64,000 bases of DNA from the NCBI RefSeq assembly GCF_000176155.1, contig NZ_ACZO01000006.1, forward strand, positions 1 through 64,000, written 5' to 3'. Positions 28,083-37,244 of this stretch are shown in pieces. The DNA is from Vibrio metschnikovii CIP 69.14. GTDB taxonomy: Bacteria > Pseudomonadota > Gammaproteobacteria > Enterobacterales > Vibrionaceae. Every line of letters starts with the position of its first letter. Position 1 is the first letter of the stretch. Below the pieces are notes generated by a model. It was not told where the DNA came from. It did no database searches and saw only the letters and a list, made by a program, of their open reading frames with translations. A program made the translations under genes and the position numbers.

Positions 28083-29216
28083 ATGACAATGAATCAACAG
28101 AGCCAAACAGCGTTACAAACCATCGTTGTGAAGCTAGGAACCAGTGTTCTTACCGGTGGAACGTTAGCACTTGATCGCGCACATATGGTTGAGTTAGTCC
28201 GTCAATGTGCTGAATTAAAAAAACAAGGCCACAGTGTGGTGATTGTCTCTTCAGGAGCGATTGCAGCGGGTCGAGAGCATCTAGGTTATCCCGCATTGCC
28301 CCAAGCCATATCGAGTAAACAGTTATTGGCTGCCGTTGGTCAAAGTCAGTTGATTCAAGCGTGGGAGTCGTTATTTGCGCTTTACGGCATAAAAATTGGT
28401 CAAATGTTGTTAACTCGTGCTGATTTGGAAGATCGAGAGCGATTTTTGAATGCACGAGATACGATCAATGCGCTGATTGAGCATGGCATTATTCCGGTTG
28501 TGAATGAAAATGATGCCGTTGCGACCAATGAAATTAAAGTCGGTGATAATGATAATCTCTCGGCCTTAGTCGGTATTTTGTGTGCAGCGGATAAGCTCTT
28601 ATTATTAACCGATCAGAAAGGTTTGTTTACCGCCGATCCGCGTAAAGACCCCAATGCTGAGTTAATCAAAGAGGTTAAAACCATTGATGATACGCTGCGA
28701 AAAATTGCTGGTGGAAGTGGTACAACATTAGGTACCGGAGGCATGGCGACTAAGTTGCAAGCGGCCGATATTGCTCGCCGAGCTGGGATTGAAGTGATTA
28801 TCGCCGCCGGTCGAGCGCCGAATGTCATTTTTGATGCATTAAGCGACACGCCACAAGGCACACGCTTTTTAGCCCTAGAAGAGGCACTAGAAAATCGTAA
28901 ACGTTGGATTTTAGCGGGGCCTGCCGCTTCTGGTGATGTGTACATTGATCAAGGCGCGGTTAATGCCTTACTTGGTAAAGGCAGCAGTTTGTTGGCCAAA
29001 GGGGTTATTAAAGTCGCGGGGGAGTTTGCGCGAGGCGAGGTCATTTGTGTGAAAGATCAACAGCAGCATCTGATTGCCCGTGGTATCAGTTCGTATTCCA
29101 GTCGCGACTTGAGTAAAATTGCCGGCCAACACAGCACCATGATCATTGATATTCTTGGTTATGATTACGGCGCTGAAGTCATTCACCGTGATAATATGGT
29201 CGTTATTCAAGAATAG
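28083..29216 (+). CDS. proB: Glutamate 5-kinase
   Basis: A 377-residue enzyme for the first step of proline synthesis: ATP-dependent phosphorylation of glutamate to gamma-glutamyl phosphate. The amino-acid kinase domain starts [14 protein letters not shown] and includes [19 protein letters not shown] and [15 protein letters not shown]; the C-terminal 100 residues are a PUA domain. ATG at 28083 (or 28089) matches family starts better than the ATG at 28059. It is 12 nt before proA; the pair acts as a complex that passes on the labile intermediate. Confidence 0.96.
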   Translation: MTMNQQSQTALQTIVVKLGTSVLTGGTLALDRAHMVELVRQCAELKKQGHSVVIVSSGAIAAGREHLGYPALPQAISSKQLLAAVGQSQLIQAWESLFALYGIKIGQMLLTRADLEDRERFLNARDTINALIEHGIIPVVNENDAVATNEIKVGDNDNLSALVGILCAADKLLLLTDQKGLFTADPRKDPNAELIKEVKTIDDTLRKIAGGSGTTLGTGGMATKLQAADIARRAGIEVIIAAGRAPNVIFDALSDTPQGTRFLALEEALENRKRWILAGPAASGDVYIDQGAVNALLGKGSSLLAKGVIKVAGEFARGEVICVKDQQQHLIARGISSYSSRDLSKIAGQHSTMIIDILGYDYGAEVIHRDNMVVIQE

Positions 29217-29228
29217 GGGAGAAGAATC

Positions 29229-30479
29229 GTGGATTTAATCGAAATGGGTAAGGCGGCAAAATCGGCCTCGTTTCAACTTGCTACCGCTTCAACTGCGCAG
29301 AAAAATCAAGCACTCGCGATAATTGCGGATGAATTAGAAGCGAATATGGACGCTATTTTAGCGGCGAATGCCAAGGATATTGCTTTAGGGCAAGCGTCAG
29401 GTTTAAGTGAAGCGTTGCTCGATAGACTTCTGCTTAATGAATCACGCTTACAGGCCATCGCCCATGATGTGCGTAATGTCATCAGTTTACCTGATCCTGT
29501 CGGCAGTGAAATGGACAGTAAAGTCCTTGAAAATGGCATGTCATTAGCTCGTCGTCGTGTTCCCCTTGGTGTGGTGGGCGTTATTTACGAAGCCCGCCCT
29601 AATGTCACGATTGATATTGCCGCGTTATGTTTAAAAACTGGTAATGCAGCCATTTTACGTGGTAGTAAAGAGACTTTTTTCTCCAATCTTGAGTTAGTTA
29701 AAGTGATTCAGTTAGCTTTGAGCAAAGCTGAACTCCCTATGGCTTCTGTTCAATATATCAGTCAACCCGAGCGTGAATACGTTACTCAATTATTAACAAT
29801 GGATCAGTATGTCGATATGATCATTCCGCGTGGTGGTGCTGGATTACATCAAATGTGTAAGGAAAACAGCACCATTCCAGTGATCATTGGCGGTTTTGGT
29901 ATCAGCCATATTTTTGTTGATGAGAGTGCCGACCTTGATAAGTCGCTTGCGGTGATTGAAAATGCCAAAATGCAACGTCCATCAGCCTGCAATGCATTAG
30001 ATACCTTACTGGTTCATCAAGCGATCGCTCAACCTTTGTTAGAAAAACTGCAGCATCAACTGCACGATAAACTGACGTTAGTCGTCGATGAACATGCCAA
30101 AGCACTGCTTCCCGAGGCAAACAATATTCGCCTCGCACAAGCGGGAGATTTTGATACCGAATGGTTAAGTTATACCTTAGGTGTTAAAGTCGTTAGTGGT
30201 GTTGAGCAGGCAATCGATCATATGCGTGAGCATAATGCCAGCCATTCCGATGCTATTATGACTAACGATCTGTTCAATGCTGAGCGGTTTGTTAATACCG
30301 CGGGCTCTGCTGCGGTCTATGTCAATGCTTCGACTCGTTTTACCGATGGTGCGCAATTTGGTTTAGGGGCAGAAGTCGCTGTGTCGACCCAAAAACTGCA
30401 TGCTCGCGGCCCAATGGGACTCGAAGAGTTGACCAGTTACAAATGGGTTGGTCAAGGAAACTATTTATTACGTCATTAA
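29229..30479 (+). CDS. proA: Glutamate-5-semialdehyde dehydrogenase
   Basis: A 416-residue NADPH-dependent enzyme that reduces gamma-glutamyl phosphate to glutamate semialdehyde, the second step of proline synthesis. It belongs to the aldehyde dehydrogenase superfamily; the catalytic cysteine is in [15 protein letters not shown] and the conserved [20 protein letters not shown] and [34 protein letters not shown] segments are present. GTG is the start, with AGGGGAGAAG upstream. It ends the proBA operon. Confidence 0.97.
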   Translation: MDLIEMGKAAKSASFQLATASTAQKNQALAIIADELEANMDAILAANAKDIALGQASGLSEALLDRLLLNESRLQAIAHDVRNVISLPDPVGSEMDSKVLENGMSLARRRVPLGVVGVIYEARPNVTIDIAALCLKTGNAAILRGSKETFFSNLELVKVIQLALSKAELPMASVQYISQPEREYVTQLLTMDQYVDMIIPRGGAGLHQMCKENSTIPVIIGGFGISHIFVDESADLDKSLAVIENAKMQRPSACNALDTLLVHQAIAQPLLEKLQHQLHDKLTLVVDEHAKALLPEANNIRLAQAGDFDTEWLSYTLGVKVVSGVEQAIDHMREHNASHSDAIMTNDLFNAERFVNTAGSAAVYVNASTRFTDGAQFGLGAEVAVSTQKLHARGPMGLEELTSYKWVGQGNYLLRH

Positions 30480-30555
30480 CGGTATCGCGTTAGTGTTCAT
30501 CATGAGTAACCACTTGTGATGGCGGTGCTTAACAAATTTGAGCAAATCTACGAGC

Positions 30556-30582
30556 AAAAGGGGCTTATTAGCCCCTTTTTCT
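30556..30582 (+). terminator. Terminator after proBA
   Basis: AAAAGGGGC and GCCCCTTTT with a 6-nt loop, followed by TCTTTT. It ends the proBA unit and lies 53 nt before nrdR. Confidence 0.88.
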
Positions 30583-30634
30583 TTTGTTCATATGCCCATT
30601 TCCGGTACACTGATTGCCTTGCTATGGAGGTATT

Positions 30635-31085
30635 ATGCATTGTCCTTTTTGCTCTGAAAACGAAACAAAAGTTATCGATTCTCGTCTAGTGGCTGATGGT
30701 CACCAAGTGCGCCGTCGTCGGCAATGTTTGACTTGTAGCGAACGTTTCACCACGTTTGAAACCGCAGAGCTAGTGATGCCAAGAGTCATCAAATCCAACG
30801 GTAATCGAGAGCCATTTGATGAAGAAAAAATGATCGGTGGGATGCTACGCGCTTTAGAAAAACGCCCGGTTAGCGCCGATGCGATTGAGTTAGCGATCAG
30901 TACCATTAAATCTAAATTACGCGCCACCGGCGAACGGGGAAGTTCCGAGTGAATTGATCGGTAATTTAGTGATGGAACAACTAAAAGAGTTAGATAAGGT
31001 GGCATACATTCGCTTTGCCTCGGTTTATCGTAGTTTTGAAGATATTCGCGAGTTTGGTGAAGAGATTGCTAAATTAGAAAATTGA
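30635..31085 (+). pseudogene. nrdR: nrdR, broken by a +1 frameshift
   Basis: NrdR is the zinc-finger/ATP-cone repressor of ribonucleotide reductase genes, normally 149 residues. ATG 30635 has a good GGAGG site and opens the expected protein: zinc cysteines C3, C6, C31, C34, then the ATP-cone from [15 protein letters not shown]. At the GGGG run (30936-30939) one extra G shifts the frame, giving RGSSE and a stop at 30950 after 105 residues. In the other frame the expected remainder ([14 protein letters not shown] to EEIAKLEN) continues to TGA at 31083-31085. The total span is 451 nt, exactly 149 codons plus stop plus one base. Without the last third of the ATP-cone the product is probably inactive. 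A sequencing error is possible. Confidence 0.92.
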
Positions 31086-31096
31086 ACGTGAGTCCG

Positions 31097-32206
31097 ATGA
31101 TGTCAAACTTTTCTGCTGTCGATTATCAAATGATGGCGCGAGCCATTCAACTTGCTCAGCGCGGACGCTTTACTACGGCGCCGAATCCAAAGGTTGGGTG
31201 TGTGATTACTCAACAAGGCCGCATTGTTGGCGAAGGTTTCCATTATCGAGCTGGTCAGCCACATGCTGAGGTGCACGCTTTGCGTATGGCTAAAGAGTAC
31301 GCTCGTGGTGCGACCGCTTATGTGACACTAGAGCCTTGTTCTCACTATGGGCGAACGCCTCCTTGTGCTGAAGGGTTAATTCAAGCCGGAGTAGCAAAGG
31401 TGATTTGCGCGATGCAAGACCCCAATCCACAAGTTTCTGGACGCGGTATTGCTATGTTGCGAGAAGCAGGCATTGAGGTGGAGGTTGGTTTATTAGAAGC
31501 GGATGCGAAGGTGCTTAATCCTGCATTTATTAAACGGATGCAAACCGGAATGCCTTATGTTCAGCTAAAATTAGCGGCCAGTCTGGATGGACAAACGGCA
31601 CTGGCTAATGGCGAAAGTCAATGGATAACCTCAGCACAAGCACGGCAAGATGTTCAAGTGTATCGAGCGCAAGCAGGAGCGGTGTTATCAACCAGTCAAA
31701 CGGTGATCGCCGATAACGCCTCATTAGCGGTACGTTGGTCTGAATTACCAGCCGATGTGCAACAGCAATACCCTCATGCAGAACTTCGCCAGCCAACTCG
31801 TGTGATACTTGACCGCCAGCATCAATTGCACCAATCACTGGCTCTTTATGCCACCACTTCACCGATAATTCGTGTAGCAGAACAAGACGCGGAACTGTGC
31901 GTGCCATTGAATGAACATCAACAGCTCGATCTGCGTGATACCTTAGCCAGTTTGGCTGAACAGTATCAGATCAATCATCTTTGGGTAGAAGCTGGGCCAA
32001 CATTGGCCAAAAGCTTGCTTGAGCAGCAACTGGTAGATGAACTAATCATCTACCTTGCGCCGAAAATCATGGGCAGTGACGGCCGTGGTTTATTAGGAGC
32101 CTTAGGTTTTACTCATATGGATCAAGCATTAGGATTAGTCATTCAAGACTGTCGAATGGTCGGCCCAGATCTTCGCCTAACGGCAACTCTCACCTCAACC
32201 CAATAA
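31097..32206 (+). CDS. ribD: Bifunctional riboflavin deaminase/reductase RibD
   Basis: About 369 residues. The N-terminal zinc deaminase domain (PHAEVHAL with the catalytic Glu, TLEPCSHYGRTPPC with two zinc cysteines) removes the amino group from the pyrimidine intermediate; the C-terminal domain (from about residue 150, PYVQLKLAASLDGQTAL) reduces the ribosyl side chain with NADPH. Possible starts are TTG 31082, GTG 31088 and ATG 31097/31100; 31097 was chosen. It follows the nrdR remnant almost directly, as in other vibrios, and leads the ribD-ribE-ribBX-ribH-nusB run. Confidence 0.95.
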   Translation: MMSNFSAVDYQMMARAIQLAQRGRFTTAPNPKVGCVITQQGRIVGEGFHYRAGQPHAEVHALRMAKEYARGATAYVTLEPCSHYGRTPPCAEGLIQAGVAKVICAMQDPNPQVSGRGIAMLREAGIEVEVGLLEADAKVLNPAFIKRMQTGMPYVQLKLAASLDGQTALANGESQWITSAQARQDVQVYRAQAGAVLSTSQTVIADNASLAVRWSELPADVQQQYPHAELRQPTRVILDRQHQLHQSLALYATTSPIIRVAEQDAELCVPLNEHQQLDLRDTLASLAEQYQINHLWVEAGPTLAKSLLEQQLVDELIIYLAPKIMGSDGRGLLGALGFTHMDQALGLVIQDCRMVGPDLRLTATLTSTQ

Positions 32207-32217
32207 GATAACTGATT

Positions 32218-32874
32218 ATGTTTACCGGAATTATAGAAGCTGTGGGCTCCTTGGTTGAGATGACTCGCCAAGGTGAAGACGTCACCATTACCGTTGCTAC
32301 GGGAAAACTCGATATGAGTGATGTTAAACTCGGCGATAGCATTGCTACTAACGGTGTGTGTTTAACCGTTATTGATGTCAGTTCTCAACATTACTGTGCC
32401 GATCTCTCATTAGAAACACTCAATAAATCAGCGTTTGCTCACTATCAAGTCGGAGAAAAACTCAACTTAGAAAAAGCCATGCTTCCGACGACGCGTTTTG
32501 GTGGGCATATTGTGTCGGGACACGTTGATGGGATTGGTGAAATTATTGAACGCCAATGGGTGGGGCGTGCGATTGAATTGTGGGTGAGCTTACCGAATGA
32601 GTTAACTAGGTATGTTGCTGAAAAAGGCTCGATCACTATTGATGGGATTAGCTTAACCGTCAATGGGTTACGAAAAAATGCCTTTAAGCTGACCATCGTG
32701 CCGCATACCTCGTTAGAAACGACCATTGACGGCTTTCAACCTGGTCGCAAGGTGAACCTCGAAGTGGATGTGCTTGCTCGATATTTAGAACGTTTATTGG
32801 TCGGTGGTCAGAATGAGCCCGAATCACCTTCTCGAATGACAATGGAATTCTTACAACAAAATGGTTTTGCGTAA
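32218..32874 (+). CDS. ribE: Riboflavin synthase alpha chain
   Basis: A 218-residue trimeric enzyme that dismutates two 6,7-dimethyl-8-ribityllumazine molecules to riboflavin. It consists of two similar lumazine-binding halves: the first begins MFTGIIEAVG with GDSIATNGVCLTV, the second GHIVSGHVDGIG with KGSITIDGISLTV. It lies 11 nt after ribD and 40 nt before ribBX. Named ribC in E. coli and ribE in many other species. Confidence 0.97.
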   Translation: MFTGIIEAVGSLVEMTRQGEDVTITVATGKLDMSDVKLGDSIATNGVCLTVIDVSSQHYCADLSLETLNKSAFAHYQVGEKLNLEKAMLPTTRFGGHIVSGHVDGIGEIIERQWVGRAIELWVSLPNELTRYVAEKGSITIDGISLTVNGLRKNAFKLTIVPHTSLETTIDGFQPGRKVNLEVDVLARYLERLLVGGQNEPESPSRMTMEFLQQNGFA

Positions 32875-32914
32875 TCATACGTGACGCAATAAGACAAAAT
32901 ATAGGACAAGAGTC

Positions 32915-34024
32915 ATGTCAATTAGTACCCCACAAGACATTATCGAAGATATTCGCTTAGGCAAAATGGTTATCTTGATGGACGATGAAGATCGCGAAAA
33001 TGAAGGCGATTTAATCATGGCCGCTGAGCATATCACACCAGAAGCGATCAATTTTATGGCGACTCATGGGCGTGGGTTGATTTGTTTAACCATGACCAAA
33101 AGCCGTTGTCAGCACTTAGGGCTAGCCCCGATGGTGCAAGACAATAACGCACAATATACCACCAACTTTACGGTATCGATTGAAGCAGCAGAAGGCGTGA
33201 CGACGGGGATATCAGCGGCCGATCGCGCACGTACGGTGCAAGCTGCCGTGGCAAAAGAGGCCAAAGCGGCTGATTTAGTCCAACCTGGGCATATTTTCCC
33301 ATTAGCAGCGCAAGATGGCGGGGTGCTCACCCGCGCAGGTCATACCGAAGCGGGCTGCGATTTAGCGCGTCTCGCTGGGCTTGAGCCTGCGTCAGTGATT
33401 GTCGAGATCCTCAATGACGATGGCAGTATGGCTCGTCGCCCCGATCTGGAAGTTTTTGCTAAAAAACACGACATCAAATTAGGTACCATTGCCGATTTAA
33501 TTGAGTATCGTAATAATACAGAAACCACCATCGAACGGGTCGCGCAATGCCAATTGCCAACCGAATTCGGTGAATTTGAGCTGGTGACGTATCGCGATAT
33601 CATTGACAATCAAATTCATTTTGCTTTGCGCAAAGAGAGCGTGAGTCAGCAAGCGCCTTTAGTGCGTGTTCATCTACAAGATACCTTTACTGATCTATTA
33701 CGTAGCGATCGCAGCGCCGATCGTAGTTGGACTTTGGATAAAGCCATGCAACGTATTGGTCAAGAAGGGGGCGTGTTGGTGATTCTTGGTAATGAAGAGT
33801 CCACTGATCTGCTTATCCATCGCGTTAAAATGTTTGAACAGCAAGATAAAGGCGCAGCCCCAACGATGGCGAAAAAGCAAGGGACATCTCGACGGGTCGG
33901 GGTTGGCTCACAGATCCTTGCCGATTTAGGCGTCAGTGATATGCGTTTGCTCTCTTCAGCCAATAAGAAATACCACGCCTTGGGTGGATTTGGCTTAAAT
34001 GTTGTCGAGTATATCAGCGAGTAA
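32915..34024 (+). CDS. ribBX: RibBX: DHBP synthase fused to a degenerate GTP cyclohydrolase II domain
   Basis: A 369-residue two-domain protein. The N-terminal half is 3,4-dihydroxy-2-butanone-4-phosphate synthase with intact [28 protein letters not shown] and [18 protein letters not shown], converting ribulose 5-phosphate to the four-carbon unit of riboflavin. The C-terminal half aligns with GTP cyclohydrolase II but lacks the zinc-binding cysteine motif (family GECLTGD...RCDCG); at the corresponding place it reads [20 protein letters not shown]. It therefore should not have cyclohydrolase activity, and a separate ribA must be elsewhere. This layout is the RibBX variant described in proteobacteria; many databases call it ribBA. 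Confidence 0.88.
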   Translation: MSISTPQDIIEDIRLGKMVILMDDEDRENEGDLIMAAEHITPEAINFMATHGRGLICLTMTKSRCQHLGLAPMVQDNNAQYTTNFTVSIEAAEGVTTGISAADRARTVQAAVAKEAKAADLVQPGHIFPLAAQDGGVLTRAGHTEAGCDLARLAGLEPASVIVEILNDDGSMARRPDLEVFAKKHDIKLGTIADLIEYRNNTETTIERVAQCQLPTEFGEFELVTYRDIIDNQIHFALRKESVSQQAPLVRVHLQDTFTDLLRSDRSADRSWTLDKAMQRIGQEGGVLVILGNEESTDLLIHRVKMFEQQDKGAAPTMAKKQGTSRRVGVGSQILADLGVSDMRLLSSANKKYHALGGFGLNVVEYISE

Positions 34025-34163
34025 GCCAGTTATTCTACGTTCGGCTCGTTAAGTCTGCACGATAGGCCGCCCTTGTGGCGGCAAATTACTATTAGATATC
34101 GTTCACAAATTTGTGCTAGAATCCGGCGATTCTCACTTGATGAACAGAGTTAAAGGAAAGCTT

Positions 34164-34634
34164 ATGAAAGTGATCGAAGGTGGTTTCCCTGCCCCCCATG
34201 CCAAAGTTGCGATTGTGATTTCTCGTTTCAACAGTTTTATTAACGAAAGTCTGCTGTCTGGTGCCATCGATACTTTAAAGCGTCATGGTCAAGTTAGCGA
34301 CGAGAATATTACCGTTGTGCGTTGTCCTGGTGCGGTTGAGCTGCCACTGGTGGCTCAGCGCGTTGCCAAAACAGGCAAATTTGATGCGATAGTGTCACTG
34401 GGTTCGGTTATTCGTGGTGGTACACCACACTTTGACTATGTTTGCAGTGAAATGAATAAAGGGTTAGCCCAAGTGTCGATGGAATTCAGTATTCCTGTCG
34501 CGTTTGGTGTATTAACTGTTGATACTATCGATCAAGCTATTGAACGCGCAGGAACCAAGGCTGGTAATAAAGGTGCAGAAGCAGCACTTAGCGCACTTGA
34601 GATGATAAACGTTCTTTCTGAAATCGATTCCTAA
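34164..34634 (+). CDS. ribH: 6,7-dimethyl-8-ribityllumazine synthase
   Basis: A 156-residue enzyme, the length of E. coli RibH. It condenses the pyrimidine intermediate with 3,4-dihydroxybutanone phosphate to lumazine, the substrate of riboflavin synthase, and usually forms large icosahedral capsids. Family segments are [21 protein letters not shown]-like [13 protein letters not shown] and [17 protein letters not shown] with the catalytic His. AAAGGA precedes ATG 34164, which rules out an upstream in-frame start. The stop overlaps the nusB start (TAATG). Confidence 0.97.
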   Translation: MKVIEGGFPAPHAKVAIVISRFNSFINESLLSGAIDTLKRHGQVSDENITVVRCPGAVELPLVAQRVAKTGKFDAIVSLGSVIRGGTPHFDYVCSEMNKGLAQVSMEFSIPVAFGVLTVDTIDQAIERAGTKAGNKGAEAALSALEMINVLSEIDS

Positions 34635-35104
34635 TGGGGGCCAGTGTGAAACCAGCCGCACGTCGTAATGCACGTCAATTTGCGCTACAAGCTATTTATT
34701 CGTGGCAAATTACTAAAGAGAATGTGGCGACTATTGAAGAGCAGTTCTTATCCGGTGGTAAGTATGATGAAGAAGAACATCATGCAGCAGAGCCTGCGCT
34801 ATCGGCTCCACAAACCGATGTGACCTATTTCCGTGATCTGCTTGTCGGCGTTGTGCTCAATCATACCGAGCTAGATAGCAAACTACGTCCTTTTGTTTCT
34901 CGTCCGATGCAAGATTTGGATATGATGGAACTTGCGCTACTTCGTCTAGCGATGTATGAAATGACTCGACGCGAAGATGTTCCTTATAAGGTCGTGATTA
35001 ACGAGGCCATTGAGCTAGCAAAAGTGTTTGCAGCAGAAGATAGCCATAAGTTTGTGAATGGCGTGCTTGATAAAGCCGCTCCTCATGTACGCAAAAAAGC
35101 GTAA
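34634..35104 (+). CDS. nusB: Transcription antitermination protein NusB
   Basis: A 156-residue all-helical RNA-binding protein. With NusE (S10) it binds boxA of rRNA leaders and takes part in antitermination. The N-terminal Arg-rich [19 protein letters not shown] contacts RNA, and [14 protein letters not shown] and [28 protein letters not shown] are the conserved helices. It overlaps ribH by one base; ribH-nusB pairing is common in proteobacteria. A terminator follows. Confidence 0.97.
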   Translation: MGASVKPAARRNARQFALQAIYSWQITKENVATIEEQFLSGGKYDEEEHHAAEPALSAPQTDVTYFRDLLVGVVLNHTELDSKLRPFVSRPMQDLDMMELALLRLAMYEMTRREDVPYKVVINEAIELAKVFAAEDSHKFVNGVLDKAAPHVRKKA

Positions 35105-35118
35105 TCAGTTTTGGCATA

Positions 35119-35147
35119 AAAGGTCAGCATTCGCTGGCCTTTTTTAT
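35119..35147 (+). terminator. Terminator after nusB
   Basis: AAGGTCAGC and GCTGGCCTT pair with one G-T wobble around ATTC, followed by TTTTT. It ends the rib-nusB message. Confidence 0.82.
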
Positions 35148-35280
35148 AGATAAAATCGACCAATGAGTCCGTCTACAACGGTTGAGCGAGTGTTATTGAT
35201 GGGCTTAGTTTTACTAACCGCATTCACATCGTATGAATGAATTATTCGGTGGGTTCGTTGGTCTGGCTAGAGAATCATCC

Positions 35281-36255
35281 ATGTTAGGTGAATTTAATTT
35301 TATTGAACACTATTTGGCAGCACGTCAACCACAGCGTAAAGATGTCCATTTAGCTTTGGGGGATGATTGTGCGATCGTCAATGTACCAGAGAATGTTCGG
35401 CTGGCTATCAGTACCGATACCTTAGTTGCAGGGACACATTTTCTGGCTAATGCTAATCCAGCGTGGGTGGCACATAAAGCCCTTGCTTCTAATATCAGTG
35501 ATTTAGCCGCGATGGGGGCAACCCCTGCTTGGGTCTCGATGGCACTTACTTTACCTGAGATTAACCCCAATTGGCTTGATCCATTTTGTGGAGCCTTTTT
35601 TGATTTAGCGAACTACTACAATGTACAATTGATTGGTGGTGATACCACCAAAGGTCCGTTGAGCATCACTCTCACAGTGCAAGGTTTTGTACCGCAAGAT
35701 AAAGCCTTGTTACGTTCTGGTGCGAAAGTTGGGGACTGGATTTATGTCACAGGGCAACTCGGCGATAGTAAAGCGGGGCTGGAGGTGATACTCGATGCGA
35801 GTAAACGTGCTCTACCTTGTGCATCGGTGTTAGAGTCACGTCATTACGTATCGACCCCGCGAGTACTCGCCGGACAAGCCTTGCTCAATTTGGCCTCATC
35901 AGCGATTGATATTTCTGATGGCCTAGTCGCGGATTTAAACCATATTTTAAGTGCTTCGCAAGTGGGAGCGAGTCTTGATTTGCATACTTTGCCGTTGTCT
36001 GAAGCGTTAGTGCAGTACACGGGGGATCCGCTCATTGCACAGCAGTATGCATTAACCAGTGGTGAAGAGTACGAACTCTGCTTTACGGTGCCTGAAGAGA
36101 ATAAGGGATCGTTAGCAAGCGCTCTGGCCCATACCGCGACGCCTATCACCTGCATTGGTCAAATTCGTCCTCATGGCGTGTTTGACTTACTCAACCATGG
36201 GCAAAAAGTCGACTGGTCGTTGACTGGTTATGATCATTTTAAGGAATCAGCATGA
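35281..36255 (+). CDS. thiL: Thiamine-monophosphate kinase
   Basis: A 324-residue ATP-dependent kinase that converts thiamine monophosphate to the active cofactor thiamine diphosphate. It belongs to the PurM/AIRS-fold family: LALGDDCAIV, STDTLVAGTHF, NISDLAAMGATPAW, GGDTTKG and the C-terminal AIDISDGLVADLNHI carry metal and nucleotide contacts. ATG 35281 (MLGEFNFIEHYLA) matches the family N-terminus; an upstream ATG at 35233 is in frame but adds an unlikely tail. It overlaps pgpA by 4 nt (ATGA). Confidence 0.94.
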   Translation: MLGEFNFIEHYLAARQPQRKDVHLALGDDCAIVNVPENVRLAISTDTLVAGTHFLANANPAWVAHKALASNISDLAAMGATPAWVSMALTLPEINPNWLDPFCGAFFDLANYYNVQLIGGDTTKGPLSITLTVQGFVPQDKALLRSGAKVGDWIYVTGQLGDSKAGLEVILDASKRALPCASVLESRHYVSTPRVLAGQALLNLASSAIDISDGLVADLNHILSASQVGASLDLHTLPLSEALVQYTGDPLIAQQYALTSGEEYELCFTVPEENKGSLASALAHTATPITCIGQIRPHGVFDLLNHGQKVDWSLTGYDHFKESA

Positions 36256-36758
36256 GTCATCCTCTTTCTCGTCTTTCACTACGCAATCCATGGCATTTAC
36301 TGGCGACCGGATTTGGCAGTGGTTTATCGCCGATCATTCCCGGTACGATGGGGACATTAGCTTCTATTCCTCTGTATCTACTTCTAGTGCAACTACCCTT
36401 ATTTGCCTATCTTTTCGTCGTCTTAATGGCGTGTATTCTCGGTGTAAAAATTTGCCAAGTGACGTCAACAGATATGCAAGTTCACGATCATGGTTCGATT
36501 GTTTGGGATGAGTTTGCTGGTTTTTGGATCACCATGTCTATTGTTCCGTTACTGCAATTGCCAATCTTTGATTGGCAATGGATTGTTACGGGATTCGTAC
36601 TCTTTCGTTTTTTTGATATGGTCAAGCCATGGCCAATTGGATGGCTGGATAAGCAAGTCGAAGGTGGTGTAGGAATTATGCTCGATGATATCGTCGCTGG
36701 TATCATGGCGGCTATCATGCTGTTTTTTGTTGGGCAGTGGGCGGGATGGCTAAACTAA
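36252..36758 (+). CDS. pgpA: Phosphatidylglycerophosphatase A
   Basis: A 168-residue inner-membrane enzyme that dephosphorylates phosphatidylglycerophosphate in phosphatidylglycerol synthesis. It has about four hydrophobic segments; catalytic-type acidic motifs IVWDEFAGFW and LDDIVAGIMA and the GTMGTLASIP loop are present. It is translationally coupled to thiL and convergent with yaeH. The thiL-pgpA pairing is common in gammaproteobacteria. Confidence 0.94.
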   Translation: MSHPLSRLSLRNPWHLLATGFGSGLSPIIPGTMGTLASIPLYLLLVQLPLFAYLFVVLMACILGVKICQVTSTDMQVHDHGSIVWDEFAGFWITMSIVPLLQLPIFDWQWIVTGFVLFRFFDMVKPWPIGWLDKQVEGGVGIMLDDIVAGIMAAIMLFFVGQWAGWLN

Positions 36759-36788
36759 GTACAGTTAGGTCGTGTTGGTCAATCATCA

Positions 36789-36812
36789 ATAAGGGAGCAG
36801 AGGCTCCCTTAT
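36789..36812. terminator. Hairpin between convergent pgpA and yaeH
   Basis: ATAAGGGAGC (36789-36798) and GCTCCCTTAT (36803-36812) with an AGAG loop. No good T run on either side; placed to separate two convergent units. Confidence 0.6.
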
Positions 36813-36824
36813 GGGTAAACCAAA

Positions 36825-37217
36825 CTAAAGTTTGTTCAGATCGGCTTCAATTTCAGCAATTTTGCTGGCCACTACTTTCTCTAAGTGACGTAAATCACTC
36901 AATATTTTTTGTTTAACGTCCACCTCACCGCCGTTATCTCCGGCGTTCTCATTACGTGTGAGTTGGTTCAACTCATCAATAACTAAGGTAAGAGTACGAT
37001 TGATTTCGCTTATCTCTCGGTATTGATGAGTGCCACCATCGACCAAAACCGTTTTGATCTGTCTTGGGTATTTAAATTTGACACTTTTAGCAAAAAACTC
37101 ACCTTTCTGTTTCTTGAAATAGATTTTTAGCACATCTTTTTGCGCTTCTTGGCGCAATGAGTAACGTTCAATCGTATGGGGTTGATCGATTCCCAAGCTG
37201 GTGAGTTGTGGAAACAT
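36825..37217 (-). CDS. yaeH: YaeH family protein (UPF0325/DUF3461)
   Basis: A 130-residue cytosolic protein of the UPF0325 family, function unknown. Conserved parts are the central [22 protein letters not shown] (family hallmark), DELNQL and the C-terminal helix with [24 protein letters not shown] 37217 was chosen since GAGG lies 7 nt upstream. In E. coli yaeH also sits close to glnD; here it is 27 nt downstream of glnD on the same strand and is probably cotranscribed. A role linked to nitrogen signalling is only a guess from position. Confidence 0.88.
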   Translation of the reverse strand: MFPQLTSLGIDQPHTIERYSLRQEAQKDVLKIYFKKQKGEFFAKSVKFKYPRQIKTVLVDGGTHQYREISEINRTLTLVIDELNQLTRNENAGDNGGEVDVKQKILSDLRHLEKVVASKIAEIEADLNKL

Positions 37218-37244
37218 AAGCATCCTCTGCATTGTTTTGAGTGA

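Noticed and set aside
32206..32218. FMN riboswitch controlling the riboflavin genes
   Set aside because: The gaps around ribD, ribE, ribBX and ribH are too short or lack the conserved FMN-aptamer core; no such element is visible in the window.
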